47,260 nt of DNA, from NCBI GenBank assembly GCA_031281275.1, contig JAITFP010000036.1, positions 1 to 47,260 on the forward strand, read 5' to 3'. This DNA comes from Candidatus Fibrimonadaceae bacterium. GTDB taxonomy: Bacteria > Fibrobacterota > Fibrobacteria > Fibrobacterales > Fibrobacteraceae. Positions 32,475-41,893 of the stretch are shown here, in pieces (position 1 is the first letter of the stretch; each line of letters starts with the position of its first letter). The translations under genes and the position numbers were made by a program. The notes under the pieces were generated by a model. It was not told the DNA's origin. It worked only from the letters and a program-made list of their open reading frames with translations, and ran no database searches.

Positions 32475-33680
32475 ATGGGATTACTAAAAGCGGCGATGGG
32501 TTCGGCTGGTGGTGTTTTGGCGGACCAGTGGTTGGAGTTTTTTATTTGCGAAAGCTTGGATGCCAATGTGCTGGCTACCAAGGGGCAAAAAAAGACTAGC
32601 AAAAGAAGTAGCAATACAAGCGGAGAAGATAATATTATCTCCAATGGCTCTGGAATTGTGGTGAACAAGGGGCAGGCTGCCATAGTTGTGGATAATGGGC
32701 GCATTGCAGAGTTTTGCGCAGAAGAAGGACATTATACCTATGATCATTCTTCGGAACCTAGCATTTTTCACGGAGGCTTGGGGCAAGGGCTTGTGGGTTC
32801 CATAAAAAGCATGGCGGAGCGTTTTAAATATGGTGGCAGTCCGGGCAAAGACCAGCGCGTGTATTATTTTAATACTAAGGAAATACTCGGAAATAAATAC
32901 GGCACGCCAAATCCTATTCCCTATCTCATAGTTGACCCTAATATCAATTTACGCCTCACCATAAGTTTAAGAGCAAATGGCGAATATTCTTACCGAATGA
33001 TTAACCCAGCTTTGTTCTATGCCAATGTATGCGGCAATGTGGATGAGCAATATACCAGAGATAAAATAGATAGCCAGCTCAAATCCGAAATAATCACCGT
33101 TTTAGGACCCTCGCTTGGAAAGCTCGGCACAGGTTTGGAATATCACGAAATTTCCTTCCACACTGATAAACTCGCAGATATTCTCAACGAGGCTCTTAGC
33201 GCAAAGTGGAGAGAAGGCAGAGGGTTGGAGATAGTAAACTTTGGAATTACTTGCACAGCCTCGCCAGAAGACGATAACCGAATAAAGCAACTGCAAACAG
33301 CAGCCGTTATGCGAGACCCAACTATGGCTGCCGCTTCATTGGTGGGCGCTCAAAGCGATGCTATGCGTGCTGCAGCGGAGAATAAGGCTGGGGCTATGAC
33401 TGGTTTCCTCGGTATGGGAATGGCGGCTCAGGCTGGTGGAATGAATCCGCAGGCTCTCTTTCAAATGGGGCAGCAACAGCCGCCTCAGCCTCAACAGCAA
33501 GCTCCTGCTCCTGCGCCAGCAGCCTCTGCTACTTGGGTTTGTTCCTGCGGACATTCAAACACGGGCAAGTTCTGTGCGGAATGCGGAAAACCCTCCCCTA
33601 ATTCACCTTGGACTTGTGCTTGCGGCAATGCTGGGAATACTGGTAAATTTTGCGCCGAGTGCGGCAAACCGAGACCTTAA
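32475..33680 (+). CDS. YdjI-like SPFH-domain protein with two C-terminal zinc ribbons
   Basis: 401 residues. Residues ~60-290 resemble the SPFH/virion-core (YdjI) family: ...SGIVVNKGQAAIVVDNGRIAEF, VYYFNTKEILGNKYGTPNPI, RLTISLRANGEYSYRMINPALFY. A Gln/Pro/Ala linker (~330-350) leads to two zinc ribbons, CSCGHSNTGKFCAECGKP and CACGNAGNTGKFCAECGKP. Such proteins assemble at membranes as scaffolds, in Bacillus next to a PspA homologue. It is followed after 3 bp by a zinc-ribbon membrane protein, matching the ydjG/ydjI pairing. Confidence 0.85.
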   Translation: MGLLKAAMGSAGGVLADQWLEFFICESLDANVLATKGQKKTSKRSSNTSGEDNIISNGSGIVVNKGQAAIVVDNGRIAEFCAEEGHYTYDHSSEPSIFHGGLGQGLVGSIKSMAERFKYGGSPGKDQRVYYFNTKEILGNKYGTPNPIPYLIVDPNINLRLTISLRANGEYSYRMINPALFYANVCGNVDEQYTRDKIDSQLKSEIITVLGPSLGKLGTGLEYHEISFHTDKLADILNEALSAKWREGRGLEIVNFGITCTASPEDDNRIKQLQTAAVMRDPTMAAASLVGAQSDAMRAAAENKAGAMTGFLGMGMAAQAGGMNPQALFQMGQQQPPQPQQQAPAPAPAASATWVCSCGHSNTGKFCAECGKPSPNSPWTCACGNAGNTGKFCAECGKPRP

Positions 33681-33683
33681 AAA

Positions 33684-34979
33684 ATGGATATAAAAGAATA
33701 CAAATGTCCTAACTGCGGCGGAACGGTTAATTTTGACAGTTCCAGCCAAAAAATGAAATGCCCATATTGCGATACAGAATTTGAAATTGCCGCTTTGGAA
33801 GAATACCAAAAGGAAATTGCGGCAGCAAAGGATAATTTTGGCTGGTCAAAAGAAGATGCCGAGCAAGAATGGGAACAAGGCGAGCTTGAAGATTTAAGTT
33901 CTGGTTCCTGCCCTTCTTGCGGTGCGGAACTTTTGGGTGATGCAAATACCGTTGCAATGGTATGTCCGTGTTGCGGCAATGCCCAAATTGTGAGCAAAAG
34001 GCTCTCTGGATTTTTAAAACCAGATTATGTGATTCCATTTAAACTTGAAAAAAACAGCGCGGTGAAACAGTTGAAAAATTTTTGCGATGGGAAAAAACTC
34101 CTTCCAGATTTTTTTGTAAAAGAGAACCACGTGAACAATGTTCAAGGAGTTTATGTTCCCTTTTGGCTTTTTGATGCAGAAGCGAGCGGGCGTGTATGCT
34201 ACAAGGCAACCAAGGCTAAAAGAACAACGGATTATATAAAAACAGAATACTATTCCGTGGTTAGAGAGGGAAATTTGGTATTTGAAAAAATACCCGTTGA
34301 TGGTTCTGAAAAAATGGATGATAAATACATGGATGCCATAGAACCCTTTGATTATGAGCAAATGAAGGATTTTGACACAACTTATTTGGCAGGTTATGTT
34401 GCCGAAAAATATGATGTTGATGTGGAAAGGAGCAAGGAGAGAGCGGCTCGCAGAATAAAGGCTTCGGTGGAAAGAGAATTTGAAAATTCGGTTGTTGGTT
34501 ATGACAGCGTAAATATTGAAAGTTCCTGCGTTAACGTTAGGGAAGGCAAATACAGCTATGCGCTTTTTCCTGTGTGGATACTCAACACCAAATATAAAGA
34601 GGCAAATTATCTTTTTATTATGAATGGACAGTCTGGTCGCCTTGTGGGAAAATTGCCCATTGATTCAAAAAAAATCTGGAAATACGGTTTTATATATTCA
34701 GGCATTTTAGGACCAATTTTCACAGCTTTGTCACTCGCCTTAGGGTATGAAGATCCGAATTTTGCTTGGTTTATTGCCATTGCTTGGATTTTGGCTTTAA
34801 TAATGGGCTTTGCTTATGTATTCAGTTGGAAATCTCAAATGAACACTGCCCTCTTAAAAAATGAGGCAAACGCATATATTGTGAAAGACAGCCTTGTTTT
34901 TAAAAAGAAAAATGACAACTTTCTTTGCAGCAAGGTTAGCAAAGTTCCGGTAAAAAATAATGGAAGAATTCGTAGATAA
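33684..34979 (+). CDS. YdjG-like zinc-ribbon membrane protein
   Basis: 431 residues. Two N-terminal zinc ribbons: YKCPNCGGTVNF...MKCPYCDTEFEI and SCPSCGAELL...MVCPCCGNAQIV. The central ~250 residues (KPDYVIPFKLEKN..., GVYVPFWLFDAEASG) are the family's soluble domain. Two C-terminal membrane segments (FIYSGILGPIFTALSLALG and FAWFIAIAWILALIMGFAYVF). Often mis-annotated as PriA because of the zinc ribbon. Likely works with the SPFH protein upstream at the membrane. Overlaps hydE by 20 bp. Confidence 0.8.
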   Translation: MDIKEYKCPNCGGTVNFDSSSQKMKCPYCDTEFEIAALEEYQKEIAAAKDNFGWSKEDAEQEWEQGELEDLSSGSCPSCGAELLGDANTVAMVCPCCGNAQIVSKRLSGFLKPDYVIPFKLEKNSAVKQLKNFCDGKKLLPDFFVKENHVNNVQGVYVPFWLFDAEASGRVCYKATKAKRTTDYIKTEYYSVVREGNLVFEKIPVDGSEKMDDKYMDAIEPFDYEQMKDFDTTYLAGYVAEKYDVDVERSKERAARRIKASVEREFENSVVGYDSVNIESSCVNVREGKYSYALFPVWILNTKYKEANYLFIMNGQSGRLVGKLPIDSKKIWKYGFIYSGILGPIFTALSLALGYEDPNFAWFIAIAWILALIMGFAYVFSWKSQMNTALLKNEANAYIVKDSLVFKKKNDNFLCSKVSKVPVKNNGRIRR

Positions 34980-35994
34980 ATTGGAAGCTCTTCAAATTCT
35001 TGAGAGAGAAGAATTTAAGGAACTTTTGTTATGCAATGATGACTATATTTTTGAACGTGCCAGATGCGTAGCGCAAAATGTATATGGCAAAAATATTTTT
35101 ATGCGTGGGCTTATTGAATTTACCTCTTATTGCAAAAATAACTGCTATTATTGCGGGCTTAGAGCGGGAAACAAAGAAGCAGAGAGATACAGGCTTTCAA
35201 AGGATCAGATTTTAGAATGTTGCAAAACTGGCTATCCACTCGGCTTTCGCACTTTTGTATTGCAAGGCGGAGAAGATGCTCATTACACAGATGAAATTTT
35301 AGTTGATATTGTACGCGAAATAAAAGCTACATTTCCAGATTGTGCCGTGACACTTTCAATTGGAGAACGCAGTTATGAGAGCTATGAACGATTGTTCAAA
35401 GCGGGCACTGACAGATATTTGCTACGTCATGAAACCGCAAACGATGAGCATTACAAAACCTTGCATCCAGATTCAATGTCGTGTGCAAATAGAAAAAAAT
35501 GCTTATATGATTTAAAAAAAATAGGTTACCAAGTTGGGTGCGGTTTGATGGTTGGCACGCCAAATCAAACGTTGGAACATATTGTAGATGATTTACTTTT
35601 TATTAAAGAACTCCAACCGCAAATGGTGGGCATCGGTCCTTTTATCCCCCACTCCAACACACCTTTCAATGGCAAAAATGCCGGCGACGTACACTTAACG
35701 CTGAATATTCTAGCCATTCTTCGCCTTATGCAGCCAAACCTGCTCATTCCCGCCACAACAGCACTTGGAACGCTTGATACTCGTGGAAGAGAACAAGGGA
35801 TTCTCGCCGGAGCAAATGTGATTATGCCAAATCTTTCCCCTGTGGAAGTACGCAAAAAATATATGCTCTACGACAATAAAATTTGCACCGGAGAAGAAGC
35901 AGCCGAATGTGTAAATTGCATGAAAAACCGCATTAAGCAAATTGGCTATGAGATTGCGATTTCTAGGGGGGATTGCGCTGAATTTCAGCGTTAA
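34960..35994 (+). CDS. hydE: [FeFe]-hydrogenase H-cluster maturase HydE (radical SAM)
   Basis: 344 residues. Radical SAM motif CKNNCYYCG (CxxxCxxC) at ~61-69, preceded by GLIEFTSYC. HydE-type features: YRLSKDQILECC, FVLQGGEDAHYTDE, DRYLLRHETAN, MVGTPNQT and IPHSNTPF, ending in a C-terminal cysteine pair region (C..C). Acts with HydF and HydG to build the 2Fe subcluster; those genes are not in the window. Overlap with the YdjG-like gene suggests co-transcription. Implies an anaerobic, H2-metabolising host. Confidence 0.92.
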   Translation: MEEFVDKLEALQILEREEFKELLLCNDDYIFERARCVAQNVYGKNIFMRGLIEFTSYCKNNCYYCGLRAGNKEAERYRLSKDQILECCKTGYPLGFRTFVLQGGEDAHYTDEILVDIVREIKATFPDCAVTLSIGERSYESYERLFKAGTDRYLLRHETANDEHYKTLHPDSMSCANRKKCLYDLKKIGYQVGCGLMVGTPNQTLEHIVDDLLFIKELQPQMVGIGPFIPHSNTPFNGKNAGDVHLTLNILAILRLMQPNLLIPATTALGTLDTRGREQGILAGANVIMPNLSPVEVRKKYMLYDNKICTGEEAAECVNCMKNRIKQIGYEIAISRGDCAEFQR

Positions 35995-36003
35995 TTCATC
36001 TAT

Positions 36004-37212
36004 TCAGTTTGTAGGGAAATTTTCATAAGTGTATCTATTGCGACCATTTCTTTTGGATTCGTATAAGGCTTTATCTGCTGCTTTGATATAATCTTGCGGA
36101 TTTTGGGTATGCTTAACGATGCCAGTTGTGCCTCCAATAGAAATTGTGACATAACTTGCTATGTCGCTCACTTTATGAGGTATATCGTACTCAATCACTT
36201 TTTTCAATAATTTTTCCGCAATCGCCTGAGTGCCATTTTTATCGGTATTGGGCAAAACAACAACAAATTCCTCTCCGCCGTATCTTGCAACAAAATCTTC
36301 TTTTCTCATTATACATTTAGAAAGAGCAAGTACTATTTTTTTAAGACAATCATCTCCCTTGTCATGACCGTAAGCATCGTTGTATTTTTTAAAATAATCA
36401 ATGTCTATAATTAATACGCTTAGATTGTTGCCACTATGGATATGTGATTTTATTATCCTTTTTAAGCTACCGTCTAAATACCGTCTGTTGTAAATTCCAG
36501 TGAGTTGATCGATTATGGTCAAGTGAAAAAATTCACCAAAGGTTTCAATTTCACTACAATATCCACCTTCTTGAGGCTTCAAATCCCAATCAGCAAAAGT
36601 TTGATTTATTGTTTTTACCATTCGGTTGAGTGGTTTCATTATTGATGCGATAAATATGTTAAAAAATACAAAAACAAAGAAAATAACTGCCATCATTACA
36701 TAAAAAAGAACAGCCATATCTGTTCGCATAGAATCTCCTACGGTAACGGGACGTGTAGCGGTTATATACCAATTCAAAGCAGGAATTTCGCTAACTGCAA
36801 CTATTTGCTTTTTGTCTTTTGTTTCAAAATATTCTATTTCTCTGATTTTTAATCCCTTTATTCTAGCTAAAATTTCATCGCCAGTTTGGCCTAACACTTC
36901 GGTTATGTTTGCTTTATGTTCAACAAGATGAACATCTCTTGCCTTGGTTATTTCTCCGGCATCGTTAAAGAAATACAATCCTTCATCAATTTTGCTATTC
37001 TCAGACACTTCTAGTTTTAGCTTATTTATTTCAATAGTTTGCATCAATTCATATTTGGAGTTTTTATAATGTATTTCGCTCATTAAATTTATAAATATCA
37101 CGCTTCCAAGTAAAAATATAAACAGAAATAAAATATAAGAAAAAATAATAAATTTACGCTGCACAGAAGTTTGGCTCTTATAAGAAACTTGTATAGAAGC
37201 TGTATCTGTCAT
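36004..37212 (-). CDS. Membrane diguanylate cyclase (GGDEF)
   Basis: 402 residues. Two membrane helices (~22-45 and ~170-195) flank a ~125-residue periplasmic sensor. A GGDEF domain covers ~235-400: DQLTGIYNRRYLD, DIDYFKKYNDAYGHDKGD, active-site GGEEF and, exactly 5 residues before it, the inhibitory I-site RKED (RxxD). It should be an active, product-inhibited c-di-GMP synthase. Its ATG overlaps the upstream chemoreceptor by 4 bp, so sensing through the MCP and c-di-GMP output are co-expressed, possibly controlling pilus or motility behaviour. Confidence 0.93.
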   Translation of the reverse strand: MTDTASIQVSYKSQTSVQRKFIIFSYILFLFIFLLGSVIFINLMSEIHYKNSKYELMQTIEINKLKLEVSENSKIDEGLYFFNDAGEITKARDVHLVEHKANITEVLGQTGDEILARIKGLKIREIEYFETKDKKQIVAVSEIPALNWYITATRPVTVGDSMRTDMAVLFYVMMAVIFFVFVFFNIFIASIMKPLNRMVKTINQTFADWDLKPQEGGYCSEIETFGEFFHLTIIDQLTGIYNRRYLDGSLKRIIKSHIHSGNNLSVLIIDIDYFKKYNDAYGHDKGDDCLKKIVLALSKCIMRKEDFVARYGGEEFVVVLPNTDKNGTQAIAEKLLKKVIEYDIPHKVSDIASYVTISIGGTTGIVKHTQNPQDYIKAADKALYESKRNGRNRYTYENFPTN

Positions 37213-38990
37213 TGTACCTTAAATTTACTAACCGTTCTTTTCAAATCAGCGGCAATCTCGCTCAAATCCGTAGCTGATTGATTTACCTGCGTAGCTCCCT
37301 GTGCAGATTGCTTTGCAACGCCGCTAACGCTAGCAATATTTTGGCTCACATAGGTTGCTCCCTTGGCTGCTTCTCCGGCATTCCTTGAAACATCTTTTGA
37401 GCCTTTTGCTACTTCGCCAATTGCACCTGCAACTCTTTTGGAGCCTATATTGGCCTGAGAAACATTGTTTGCTATTTCGTTGGTTGTTTTTGTTTGCTGC
37501 TCAACATGGCCAGCTATAGCCTCAACGCTTTGGTTTATTTTAACAATAATCTCGCTCACATCACTAATAACCTGGATTGCATCGCTTGTGCCACTCTGAA
37601 TGCCCTCTATGCGGTTCGCTATGTCGTCTGCGCTTTCTGCACTCTGGTTTGCAAGCTCTTTGATTTCGCTTGCCACAACAGCAAAGCCTTTGCCCGCTTC
37701 GCCTGCGCTGGCAGCCTCAATGGTAGCGTTGAGAGCAAGCAGGTTGGTTTTATCTGCTATCTTTTTTATGACACTTGTTACATGCCCAATTTCTTTTGCA
37801 GCAGTGCCGAGCTTGCTCATAACATCGGTTGCGTTTTTAGATTTTTCCGTGGCGGCTATGGCAACCTTGCGAGCCTCGCCTGCATTGGAGGCTATTTGGC
37901 TTATGCTTGCACTCATTTCTTCTATGGCAGTAGTTACTGTGTTCATATTTGTGGACATCTGTTCTGCAGCACCGGCTACCTCATTTGCATTTACGCTAGC
38001 TTGCTCCGCTCCGCTCGCCATTGAGTTTATGTTCACAGACATCTCCTCTGCCGTGCTTGCAACATTGCTGCTCTGGTTAACAGTTTCTTCTGCGCCGCTT
38101 GCCAACTCCCTGCTTACCGCAGACAATTCTTCAGAAACAGAGGTAAGAGACCCCGTTTGGTTTTTAATGGCAATTATCAAATTTTTGATTTTATCAAGTG
38201 TTTTATTGAAGTACAGGGCAAGGTATCCAACCTCGTCTTTGGAATTTATGACAATGGTACGAGTGAGATCGCCTTCGCCTTCGGATATGTCTCTGAGCGT
38301 GTTGGTTACCTTGACTATTGGTTTTACAATAGAAGAGCTGATTATAAGGCTCAAAATTACCGCAACCGCAATAACTATAAAGGCAATGGTAAAAAGCAGC
38401 CTTGTATCTTGTTGAATCGTTTCACCAGCGATGGTTTCGGTTTTTTGGTATTTTTCTGTAGCTCCCAGCACAACCTGGTCCACGCTTTTGCGATGTGTTT
38501 CGTACAGGGTTTTCAACTCGCCATAGGCAAGTTCTCTCGCATATTTACGGTCACCTTTTTGCAATGCAGGTATAAACTTGCTGAATACAACATCATAAAA
38601 TTGGATAGCTGGATCATAAGCTCCTTTTAGCATAGCATCTCGCAACGCTCCTAGTTCCAGCAAAGGTTCATTTATCCAAAACTTGTGCCGATCATCGTAA
38701 TCGGCCTGAAGTCGCTTGAGTTCCTTGGAAAGGTAATCCACCTGTACAGGGTCGCTCTCATCTGCCATCTGCAAAACATCCAGATATGATTCTATTATAT
38801 ACCCTGGCGGCGGCAAAACATCAGCTATTAAATCTTTGCTCATAACTATTTGGTTGTAAAGGTTTCCATTAATGCGGAGCTTATTTAAAGTAGAAAACGA
38901 AATCAAACCAAAAACTACGTAGCCCACTATGAAAATGGCAAGCAATATGATTAGTTTCTTGCCGATGCTAATATTAGAAAATATACTCAT
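37209..38990 (-). CDS. Methyl-accepting chemotaxis protein
   Basis: 593 residues. N-terminal membrane helix (~12-32), periplasmic four-helix-bundle-type sensor (~33-190), second helix (~195-220), HAMP (~221-275) and a long signalling coiled coil. The hairpin tip KIADKTNLLALNATIEAASAGEAGKGFAVVASEIKELANQSAES is intact. No attractant can be named. The box upstream leaves only 6 nt before the ATG. Confidence 0.95.
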   Translation of the reverse strand: MSIFSNISIGKKLIILLAIFIVGYVVFGLISFSTLNKLRINGNLYNQIVMSKDLIADVLPPPGYIIESYLDVLQMADESDPVQVDYLSKELKRLQADYDDRHKFWINEPLLELGALRDAMLKGAYDPAIQFYDVVFSKFIPALQKGDRKYARELAYGELKTLYETHRKSVDQVVLGATEKYQKTETIAGETIQQDTRLLFTIAFIVIAVAVILSLIISSSIVKPIVKVTNTLRDISEGEGDLTRTIVINSKDEVGYLALYFNKTLDKIKNLIIAIKNQTGSLTSVSEELSAVSRELASGAEETVNQSSNVASTAEEMSVNINSMASGAEQASVNANEVAGAAEQMSTNMNTVTTAIEEMSASISQIASNAGEARKVAIAATEKSKNATDVMSKLGTAAKEIGHVTSVIKKIADKTNLLALNATIEAASAGEAGKGFAVVASEIKELANQSAESADDIANRIEGIQSGTSDAIQVISDVSEIIVKINQSVEAIAGHVEQQTKTTNEIANNVSQANIGSKRVAGAIGEVAKGSKDVSRNAGEAAKGATYVSQNIASVSGVAKQSAQGATQVNQSATDLSEIAADLKRTVSKFKVQ

Positions 38991-38996
38991 AACCCT

Positions 38997-39009
38997 AATA
39001 TATATTATT
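38997..39009 (-). promoter_or_regulatory. AT-rich promoter box of the chemoreceptor
   Basis: Minus-strand AATAATATATATT ends 6 nt before the MCP start; the intervening AGGGTT is a weak ribosome-binding site at too short a distance. Consistent with a leaderless mRNA but without the full TTTTCTA part. Confidence 0.35.
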
Positions 39010-39037
39010 TTTTTATTATGTGTTATTTTTTTTATAT

Positions 39038-39724
39038 TTAAATATCAGTTGTGATAAACAAGGCATATCTATTGCGTTTTTTGGCTTCCCAAGTTATAAT
39101 TCCAATGGAGATCTCTCCCATAAAACGCAAATGTAAAATTCCAAATTCCACTCGTGGCATAAGATCCATCATAAAATCCTCTTTAAAATAATCAAATTCC
39201 TTGCCTATTCCAAATGAACATAAAGTGCCAACAGAAAGCCTAAAAGCATTGCCTATTTGAAAAAAGGGAAAAAAAGCCAAAGAAGGTTTCACATACCTGT
39301 CCTCGCCTGCTGCCCTGGCAAAACCCAAACGCCCTTCATAAATAAAAGACACATTTTTAGTATATCCATCCCACTGTGAAATAGAAAGCACTCCACCCCA
39401 TTCTCCATCAAAGGGAACATCAACTTGAAGGGCTAAATTCCGCGAAATTGCGAATTTTGCACCAATATCAATTAAGGAACTGAGGTCCCCCCTATCATAC
39501 CCGCCTATATATTTTGCCCCTATCTCAAATCTATCTGTTATGCCTACTTGTATATTGCCTATCAAATATAAATCATTTGCATAACGTGTCCAACCGCCAG
39601 CCCCCACAAAAAAAGCATCTGGAACCACAATTTCTGGTCCATGCGTGTAACGATAATCGTACATCTGGTCTAGGGCATAAGAGAAATTAAATGCTAATAT
39701 CAGTACAATAATAATTTTTTTCAT
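39038..39724 (-). CDS. Outer-membrane protein, small beta-barrel
   Basis: 228 residues from ATG 39724 (MKKIIIVLILAFNFSYALDQ: signal peptide, cleavage after SYA). The longer upstream frame runs inside the RNase Z-like gene and is rejected. The mature protein alternates barrel-type strands (VGAGGWTRYANDLYLIGNIQVGITDRFEIGAKYIGG) and ends in YALFITTDI. The ATG overlaps the upstream gene's TGA by 4 bp. Confidence 0.75.
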   Translation of the reverse strand: MKKIIIVLILAFNFSYALDQMYDYRYTHGPEIVVPDAFFVGAGGWTRYANDLYLIGNIQVGITDRFEIGAKYIGGYDRGDLSSLIDIGAKFAISRNLALQVDVPFDGEWGGVLSISQWDGYTKNVSFIYEGRLGFARAAGEDRYVKPSLAFFPFFQIGNAFRLSVGTLCSFGIGKEFDYFKEDFMMDLMPRVEFGILHLRFMGEISIGIITWEAKKRNRYALFITTDI

Positions 39725-40623
39725 AAAAATATCCTCACTTTCTCTTTGAATTCTTTTGGTATTGAGTTGTTTACCGTTTCTAAGATATGGTTTTTGGAAT
39801 ATTTCATTGAAAAATGAGTTAAAATTATGTTTTGACAAGGCATGGAACTGCCAACTTTGCATAGAACCTGAATAATATCGTCTATATGAGTGTGCCCTTT
39901 TCTGTTCGCCATTTCCATTTCACCCTTGTCTAAAAATGTACACTCGCAAACCACTGCGGGAGAATTCCAAATATGCCTCTCTTCCCACAAAGATTCGCCA
40001 ATGCAGTCTCCCATAAAAGATACAAAAGGCTCGCGAATATCGTTTGTGATTTCAACCCCGGAATTTTTCAAGGATATAATTTCGTCTCTTTCGCATTTTG
40101 CATATTCTTTTTTCAGTTTTTTTTTCTTGCAAAACACTGTGTAGCCAAGCGAGGGAATGGAATGCCTTACTTCAAAGGGAAAAACCTCCAAATCCTTGCG
40201 GTAAGCAAGGTCAAACCACTGCCCTGCTTTAACGCTTTCCAAGCGAGGCAAATCAAAACGCTCTTCGGCAACGCCCTCAAACAGAGTTTCGGCTTTAATC
40301 ATTTCTATAGCGAGTTCATAAACGGCATCTGGAATATAATACACCGCTTGAACTGGGTTTTGCATCATGCGCCTAAGGCTGTTGTGGCGCATAAGACAGC
40401 GGCTGTGGTCTCCGTGCGAATGGGTTAAAAGAACGTGGTTTAAACTAAGCGCGCTAACCGGACATTCGCCCATATCCACGCATAAATCAAGTTCGGGAAT
40501 TTGAAAATAAGTTGAAAGCCCAGAAATGGAAAAACCGTGCAAACTCCATCGCTTTTGCTCATACGATATTTGCCTTAGAGCGTTATGCGCATAAATACCA
40601 TCAGGCTCGGTAGCTTTTTTCAT
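39721..40623 (-). CDS. Metallo-beta-lactamase-fold hydrolase, RNase Z-like
   Basis: 300 residues. Metal ligands are visible: LLTHSHGDHSRCL (HxHxDH), DCIGES, CECTF, GHTHIDD and LTHFSMKY (final His). The order resembles tRNase Z / ElaC-like enzymes. Whether it trims tRNA 3' ends or has another substrate is not shown. It overlaps algH by 23 bp and the barrel gene by 4 bp. Confidence 0.85.
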   Translation of the reverse strand: MKKATEPDGIYAHNALRQISYEQKRWSLHGFSISGLSTYFQIPELDLCVDMGECPVSALSLNHVLLTHSHGDHSRCLMRHNSLRRMMQNPVQAVYYIPDAVYELAIEMIKAETLFEGVAEERFDLPRLESVKAGQWFDLAYRKDLEVFPFEVRHSIPSLGYTVFCKKKKLKKEYAKCERDEIISLKNSGVEITNDIREPFVSFMGDCIGESLWEERHIWNSPAVVCECTFLDKGEMEMANRKGHTHIDDIIQVLCKVGSSMPCQNIILTHFSMKYSKNHILETVNNSIPKEFKEKVRIFL

Positions 40624-41203
40624 AGCACTCGCGGAATTTATTCACCGTTGCAGGAACTTCATCCCTATTTTTGGAAAACACATCATAAGGAAACGGATTT
40701 GAAACTTCCCAAGCTCCATCTAAAATTTCTCTCTCCAACTGCCCCACTGCCCAGCCGCTATAGCCAAAAAAAATACGTGCTGTTTTATTTTGCGGTGATA
40801 TTAGCCTAGATACGGGAAGTTCCATTTCCAAGGGTATCTTTGATATAAAAACACCTTGTGAAATTTCGTAAGCTCCGTTAAAAACAGAAACCCCTGTTTC
40901 TAAAATGCAAACCGAAAGTTTTTGAAAAGGATCTGTGTTCTGAACAGGACCGCCAAAAAAGAATGTGTGCAATTCACGTGTTGCCCCCATTATTTCCCAA
41001 GGAAGCTGTTTATGCGACACTCCTGGATTCTTTCTAAAAACTTCGTCTAGGGGAATATGAGCCAAATGATTTATCACCAAACCCCAAGAACCAGTATCAG
41101 TAGAACATTCCACCACAAAAATCACGCAGTCTTGAAAATAGCTACCACCGAGAGCTGGCGTAGCCAGCAAAAAATCACCGGGATGAACTATTCTGGTTTT
41201 CAT
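40601..41203 (-). CDS. algH: YqgE/AlgH family (UPF0301) protein
   Basis: 200 residues. Typical start HPGDFLLATPALGGSYFQDCVIFVVECSTDTGSWGLVINHL and later FFGGPVQ, then IFFGYSGWAVGQLEREI. Soluble protein of uncertain role, linked to alginate regulation in Pseudomonas by name only. 20 bp after the OmpA-like gene. Confidence 0.93.
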   Translation of the reverse strand: MKTRIVHPGDFLLATPALGGSYFQDCVIFVVECSTDTGSWGLVINHLAHIPLDEVFRKNPGVSHKQLPWEIMGATRELHTFFFGGPVQNTDPFQKLSVCILETGVSVFNGAYEISQGVFISKIPLEMELPVSRLISPQNKTARIFFGYSGWAVGQLEREILDGAWEVSNPFPYDVFSKNRDEVPATVNKFRECYEKSYRA

Positions 41204-41222
41204 AATTTTTAAACCCTTATTC

Positions 41223-41873
41223 TCAATTTACAATGCTTATCTCTATTCTCCGATTTTGAGCGCGCCCATTTTCAGTTTTGTTATCTGCCCTTGGGCGCGA
41301 GTAGCCATATCCCACGGCTCTTATTCTATTTTCCGCAATGCCCTTTCTAATGAGGTAGTTGCGCACCGCCTCTGCGCGTGCTTGCGATAATTTTTCGTTA
41401 TATTCCAAGCCGCCCACAATATCCGTGTGCCCAGAGATTTCAACATTAACCGTATCGTATTTTTGCAAGCCTTTAACGGTTGCTTCCAAAATTTTAGTTG
41501 AATTGGGCAAAATATCGGCTTTTCCCGTTGCAAAATTCACGCCTTTCAACTCAAAGCGGTCATCGTCATAGTATATTTCCCAGGTTCCAGAGCCTGCCCC
41601 CATTTGAACAGCGAGCGTATTGCCAAAGCCGCAGTCAAATTCGCCGGTTATGCCATCGCACCAAAACGAATAGATATCGCCTTCTGAAACTTGAACGCGG
41701 GCTATGCCATTGCCATCCGTTTTTGTTTCAAAGTACGTTCCTTTTCTGCCTTTTAATACTATGGTTTTATAACGCTGGGCATATTGCTGGTTATAATCCG
41801 TGGCTCTGATGGTCAAATCTGCCGAAAATGCGGCAGATGCGAAAATAGCAAGAGAAAGAAGGAGTTTATTCAT
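41223..41873 (-). CDS. OmpA-family peptidoglycan-binding protein
   Basis: 216 residues from ATG 41873 (MNKLLLSLAIFASAAFSA signal peptide); the longer frame to 41915 only adds upstream leader. Residues ~20-105 are an unrecognised beta-rich domain; residues ~110-216 are the OmpA C-terminal domain: NVEISGHTDIVGGLEYNEKLSQARAEAVRNYLIRKGI...VGYGYSRP...NRRIEI, with the Asp and Arg that hold diaminopimelate. It should anchor to the cell wall. A promoter box lies 6 nt before the ATG. Confidence 0.9.
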   Translation of the reverse strand: MNKLLLSLAIFASAAFSADLTIRATDYNQQYAQRYKTIVLKGRKGTYFETKTDGNGIARVQVSEGDIYSFWCDGITGEFDCGFGNTLAVQMGAGSGTWEIYYDDDRFELKGVNFATGKADILPNSTKILEATVKGLQKYDTVNVEISGHTDIVGGLEYNEKLSQARAEAVRNYLIRKGIAENRIRAVGYGYSRPRADNKTENGRAQNRRIEISIVN

Positions 41874-41879
41874 ATAATA

Positions 41880-41890
41880 AATATAGTAAA
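41880..41890 (-). promoter_or_regulatory. TTTACTATATT promoter box of the OmpA-like gene
   Basis: Ends 6 nt before ATG 41873; no ribosome-binding site fits between, predicting a leaderless message for the ompA-algH-RNase Z-like-barrel unit. Confidence 0.5.
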
Positions 41891-41893
41891 CGC

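Noticed and set aside
35976-35990. CGCTGAA/TTCAGCG palindrome at the hydE end as a terminator
   Set aside because: It lies in the coding end, has almost no loop and no strong T-run; the convergent neighbour leaves no room for a classic terminator.
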